NCBI RefSeq assembly: GCF_013128195.2
Contig: NZ_CP053452.2
Coordinates: 3,782,001-3,846,000, forward strand
Direction: 5' to 3'
Source: Frigoriglobus tundricola
Lineage (GTDB): Bacteria; Planctomycetota; Planctomycetia; Gemmatales; Gemmataceae
Length of the DNA: 64,000 nt
The notes beneath the pieces are model-generated. The model made no database searches. It was not told the DNA's origin and worked only from the letters and a program-made list of their open reading frames with translations. Each line of letters starts with the position of its first letter. Position 1 is the stretch's first letter. Position numbers and translations under genes: made by a program. Positions 61,188 through 64,000 of the stretch are shown here, one piece after another.

Positions 61188-62759
61188 TTACGGCGTGCGG
61201 GTCGGCTCCAGACACGCGCGCTTCCAGGCGGCATCGAGCGCCGGCGTGCCCTCGATGCCGTACTGGCGCTCGAGCGCCCGCGAGGTGCCGTACCGCTGCG
61301 CGTCGCTCAAGAAGATCTTGAAGTTCCGTTCGCCTTTCAGCTTGATGAGGTACTCCACGACCGACGCGCTCTGGCAGTAGAAGCCCGTGATCTTATCGGC
61401 CGGGAAGTCGTTCAGGTCGAAGAGCGCGGCGAGCGGTCGCACCTCGCCCTCGCGGGCGCAGCGGGTGAGCGTGCGCGTGTAGCGGCCGATCTCCTCCGGC
61501 GAGCCCGCGAGGATCGCCATGCCCTCCAGCGCCCACTTCGGCGGCGGCTTGTCCGAGAAGAGGTCGGTCAGGACGACGTGCGTCAGCTCCCGCGGCAGTG
61601 CGTTGTCCACCAGCGCGGTGTCGGCCCACAGGTCGACGCGGCGCTCCGTCACGCGGCCGTTCGTGATGCGGACCGTCGCGTGTCCGGTCATCTCGGCCGG
61701 CTTGCCGGTGGCCTTGGCGTAGGCGTCGGCGGTGGCGTGGACCACGATCTCGCACTTCGGCTGCCACACGCCGCTCGGCGGACCGGACCACCGCTCGAAG
61801 ATCTGCTTGCGGCTGGCTTCCGCGGCCTTCGACACCGTATCGCCGAGGTCGCGGCTGCCGCACACCACGCGGAAGTTCGCCGTTTCGATCGCGTCGCCGA
61901 CAGCGACGACCGGAGCGCCGGTTCCCCCCGCCTGTCGGACCGGGCCGGCCGATCCGGCTTTCGCCTGAGCGGCTTTCAGGACCGCGCGCCCGGACGCGAG
62001 CAGTTTCGCGTTATCGGTGATGAGTGTTAGTGCCTCATCCACGCTCTGCGCGGCGGCAGCGGCGGTGCCGGCGTCGCACGCCGGCGCGTTCACGCGGTCC
62101 GCGGCGAGCTTGATGCGGCAGTACGCCCACGCGGTTTTCTGCTCCGGGGTGAGTTTCGCCGCACCGATCGTGCCAAACAGCCGATCGGCCTCCGCGAAGT
62201 TCTCCTTCTTAAATGCGGCAATCGCGTTGGTAATGGTGGTACGGGCCGGGGCCGGGAACGGCTGGGAAACGGGCGTGTCTCCACTCGGCAGGAGCCGATC
62301 ACCCGTCGGCGACTCGATCGATGCCGGTGCCGGGATGGGGGTGACAAGAGTCGGGTTGACGTCCGGCGGCGTGAACGGAGTGGGCGGGGCGGTGAGTGCC
62401 GCGGGTACCGGCTTGGGCGCGTCCGCGGGCGCGGGCGGCGCTCCGCCCAGGAGTGCGAGCCGGCGCCGCGTCTGGGCGAGCCGTTCGGCGTCCGGGTTCG
62501 GCGCCTTTCCGAGCTGGTACAGTTCGGACACGTAGGCTTCGCGAAGCAGGGCGAGAAACACCTTGTTCCCGTCCGCACTGGCGACCGCCTGTTCCAGCAC
62601 CGCGACCGCTTCGGTCGGGTTCTGCGAATCGAGGTGCTTCCGGGCCGAAGCGATGGCGTTTTGTACCGCCAGCTGCTTCTCGACCGGTGTCGGGTCGGCG
62701 CCGGTACCGGCGAGCGCGCAGAGGAGTACACAGACGGAGGCGGTCGCGAGACGTGTCAT
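61188..62759 (-). CDS. secreted metallopeptidase-like protein with altered HExxH motif
   Basis: 523 residues; ATG 62759 follows AAGGATGCCGCCG. Signal peptide MTRLATASVCVLLCALAGTG, a TPR-like helical N-domain (IASARKHLDSQNPTEAVAVL), a Pro-rich linker, then a second helical domain. The C-terminal third resembles gluzincin peptidases of the DUF1570/peptidase-MA type, but the zinc motif reads Arg390-Glu-Leu-Thr-His394 instead of HELTH, in ALPRELTHVVLTDLF, with the downstream LEGMAIL in place of the Glu ligand region. It probably cannot bind zinc in the usual way and may be a pseudo-enzyme. Compare the intact HEVTH protein at 38463. Confidence 0.75.
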   Translation of the reverse strand: MTRLATASVCVLLCALAGTGADPTPVEKQLAVQNAIASARKHLDSQNPTEAVAVLEQAVASADGNKVFLALLREAYVSELYQLGKAPNPDAERLAQTRRRLALLGGAPPAPADAPKPVPAALTAPPTPFTPPDVNPTLVTPIPAPASIESPTGDRLLPSGDTPVSQPFPAPARTTITNAIAAFKKENFAEADRLFGTIGAAKLTPEQKTAWAYCRIKLAADRVNAPACDAGTAAAAAQSVDEALTLITDNAKLLASGRAVLKAAQAKAGSAGPVRQAGGTGAPVVAVGDAIETANFRVVCGSRDLGDTVSKAAEASRKQIFERWSGPPSGVWQPKCEIVVHATADAYAKATGKPAEMTGHATVRITNGRVTERRVDLWADTALVDNALPRELTHVVLTDLFSDKPPPKWALEGMAILAGSPEEIGRYTRTLTRCAREGEVRPLAALFDLNDFPADKITGFYCQSASVVEYLIKLKGERNFKIFLSDAQRYGTSRALERQYGIEGTPALDAAWKRACLEPTRTP

Positions 62760-63203
62760 CGGCGGCATCCTTGCCGTGAAGCGGCGGGTTGGGCGCTCCG
62801 CACCCGCCGCGGGGACGGCACCGTATACGCAGGTGTGCGAAGCGGGACAAGGCGAAGTGTGGCGGACTGCCCGGAACGTGGTTCTCAGCCGAGCCGCAAA
62901 CGCCCAAAGAAGCCCCACCCCCCAGCCCCCTCCCTGAAGGGAGGGGTGGAGCAAGACCTTCGGAACGCCGTTTCGTCTGAGGAGTCGGAAGAGGCTTCGC
63001 AAGGCGGCACCCCCTCCCTTCAGGGAGGGGGGCTGGGGGTTGGGCTCTTCACCGTCGCGCCGGGAAACGAAGCCAGACCCGTTCGGCGGGGCCGTTCCCT
63101 ACGAGGACGTCCGGCTCGGCCGCCAGTACGTCGAAGGGGCTTACATTTACCCACTCGGTCAGGCGCGAGTCGCCGGCTCCGCGTGAGGCGGCTCCTGGCC
63201 CCG
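62760..63203. other. gene-free stretch with a large palindrome
   Basis: About 440 bases. The palindrome at 62911-63046 takes the middle part. The left part is the leader of the metallopeptidase-like gene; the right part ends at the stop of the gene running off the edge. Nothing else recognised. Confidence 0.5.
62911..63046. repeat. palindrome of CCCCTCCCT / AGGGAGGGG type
   Basis: Left AGCCCCACCCCCCAGCCCCC (62911 on) with TCCCTGAAGGGAGGGG, right CCCCTCCCTTCAGGGAGGGG with GGCTGGGGGTTGGGCT ending at 63046. The arms pair outward as well as within themselves, giving a nested hairpin. Confidence 0.75.
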
Positions 63204-64000
63204 CTATTTCTTCGGCACCACGCCGGCGCTCATGAGCTTGTCCAGTTTCACCTGGACCTCCTTCGTGCCCGCGGCCTTCACGATGGCCGCGTTGCCCTTG
63301 TCCAGAAGTTGCTTCTCCAGGTCCGGCTTCACGGACTTCACGAGATCGAGCACCAGATCGCCCACCTTCTTCGCGTCCTCGCCGTCCAGGCCGGCGGTGT
63401 GATCGATCACCAGTTTGTCGTAGAAGAGCTTGGCCTCGGTCGTGGTGACCTTCAGCACGATGTGGGGCAACAGGGCGCCGGGCTTGAACTCGGCCGTGTG
63501 ACTCACCACCGCCTTCAGTTGCACGGCCCCCTTGCAGTGCCCCCGCGTTTCGCCGCTGTAGAGCATCAGCCCGCGCTTCCAGAGCTGCTGTTCCATGCGG
63601 AAGTTGATGTCCATCCCCACGTTGAGCGTGACGAGCAGCTTGTTCTCTTCGGGCCGGACGAGTTCGGTGATGGTGACGGCCAGCGTCTCGGCCGGGTCGC
63701 GGGCGGTCACGGTGAACCGCCGCCACAGCCCGTCGTTGAACAGCGCCCGCGGTGCGTCCGGGAGCCTGTCGGGGTTGCGGAGCATCACCCGGCCGACCGC
63801 GAACTCCTTCTGCTTCCCCCACTGCTGCTGCGACTTGACCAGCGCGTCGGGCATCTTCTGGAGCGCCATCTCGCGGAGCAACCGGGCGATCGCCGCTGTT
63901 TCTTCTGGTTTCGGCTGTTCGATGCCTTTGGGCGCTTTCAGTGGAAGCGCCTGCGGCGTCGGGGCGGGAAGTGGAAGCGGGATCGGCTCCGGGTCCGGCG
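63204..64000 (-). CDS. protein of unknown function, start beyond right edge
   Basis: The reverse strand is open from the right edge to a stop at 63204. The visible part starts in a Pro-rich linker (PIPLPLPAPTPQALPLKAPK) and then a mixed domain of about 230 residues: ETAAIARLLREMALQKMPDA, RVMLRNPDRLPDAPRALFND, YSGETRGHCKGAVQLKAVVS and a helical end. Linker and length resemble secreted planctomycete proteins; the N-terminus and any signal peptide are outside the window. No named family. Confidence 0.65.
   Translation of the reverse strand, partial: PDPEPIPLPLPAPTPQALPLKAPKGIEQPKPEETAAIARLLREMALQKMPDALVKSQQQWGKQKEFAVGRVMLRNPDRLPDAPRALFNDGLWRRFTVTARDPAETLAVTITELVRPEENKLLVTLNVGMDINFRMEQQLWKRGLMLYSGETRGHCKGAVQLKAVVSHTAEFKPGALLPHIVLKVTTTEAKLFYDKLVIDHTAGLDGEDAKKVGDLVLDLVKSVKPDLEKQLLDKGNAAIVKAAGTKEVQVKLDKLMSAGVVPKK

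Noticed and set aside
1-64000. tRNA, rRNA or tmRNA genes
   Set aside because: No T-loop GGTTCGA context with a matching acceptor stem or rRNA core sequence was noticed; a covariance search could still find one.

Overview
The window is GC-rich (roughly two thirds G+C by eye) bacterial chromosome and reads as a planctomycete of the Gemmataceae (Gemmata-like). Grounds: many secreted or lipoprotein-type proteins of unknown function, a fusion of a family-9 carbohydrate-binding domain, a glucose/sorbosone-dehydrogenase propeller and a two-haem cytochrome c, a YHYH-domain protein, ECF sigma factor wiring, ApbE/PepSY flavin proteins, scattered single housekeeping genes with few long operons, and a very high load of palindromic intergenic repeats. 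The genus is an inference; no rRNA or tRNA gene was seen.

Layout. 1-6.8 kb: a TPR protein running off the left edge, an orphan PD-(D/E)XK-like protein, a CpsB-like PHP phosphoesterase, and an ECF sigma / membrane protein / secreted coiled-coil cluster. 7.1-10.6 kb: Sua5-like/low-molecular-weight phosphatase fusion, rpiB, a glycosyltransferase and a secreted protein. 10.8-12.1 kb: a decayed ISAs1-type element with both ends still visible. 12.1-20.2 kb: patatin lipoprotein, SDR, nitrilase, YHYH protein, a divergent azoreductase/HxlR redox pair and hemF. 20.4-24.6 kb: a tandem pair of paralogous secreted proteins and a PH-domain membrane protein. 24.8-28.3 kb: Xaa-Pro aminopeptidase and accB-accC (acetyl-CoA carboxylase) separated by a 50-bp tandem repeat. 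28.4-38.4 kb: small membrane and secreted proteins, cpaB, an M20 peptidase, thioesterase, ndk, GNAT, apt. 38.4-42.3 kb: a HExxH metallopeptidase and an ApbE-DUF2271 / PepSY flavin module. 42.3-45.5 kb: a frameshifted gene, a release-factor-like gene, and an IS66-type element with a perfect 8-bp target duplication inside a tandem repeat. 45.6-57.8 kb: phosphatases, secreted proteins, a broken glycosyltransferase, a methyltransferase, DUF4139, a hydrolase relic, DUF4198 and a degenerate M24 protein. 58-64 kb: the CBM9-dehydrogenase-cytochrome fusion, a metallopeptidase-like protein with an altered HExxH motif, and a gene running off the right edge.

Two themes stand out. First, at least eight families of palindromic repeats fill gaps between genes. 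One of them has also inserted in frame into two conserved genes (hemF and the cytochrome fusion), much like the palindromic coding inserts known from Rickettsia. Second, several otherwise well-conserved genes (sigma/anti-sigma pair, Sua5-phosphatase fusion, accB, a GT2 glycosyltransferase, a small unknown) carry one or more apparent indels, often in GC or homopolymer runs. Because accB should be essential, some of these are probably sequence errors, but GC-dinucleotide slippage is also possible. No CRISPR array, prophage, secretion island or complete defence system was recognised.
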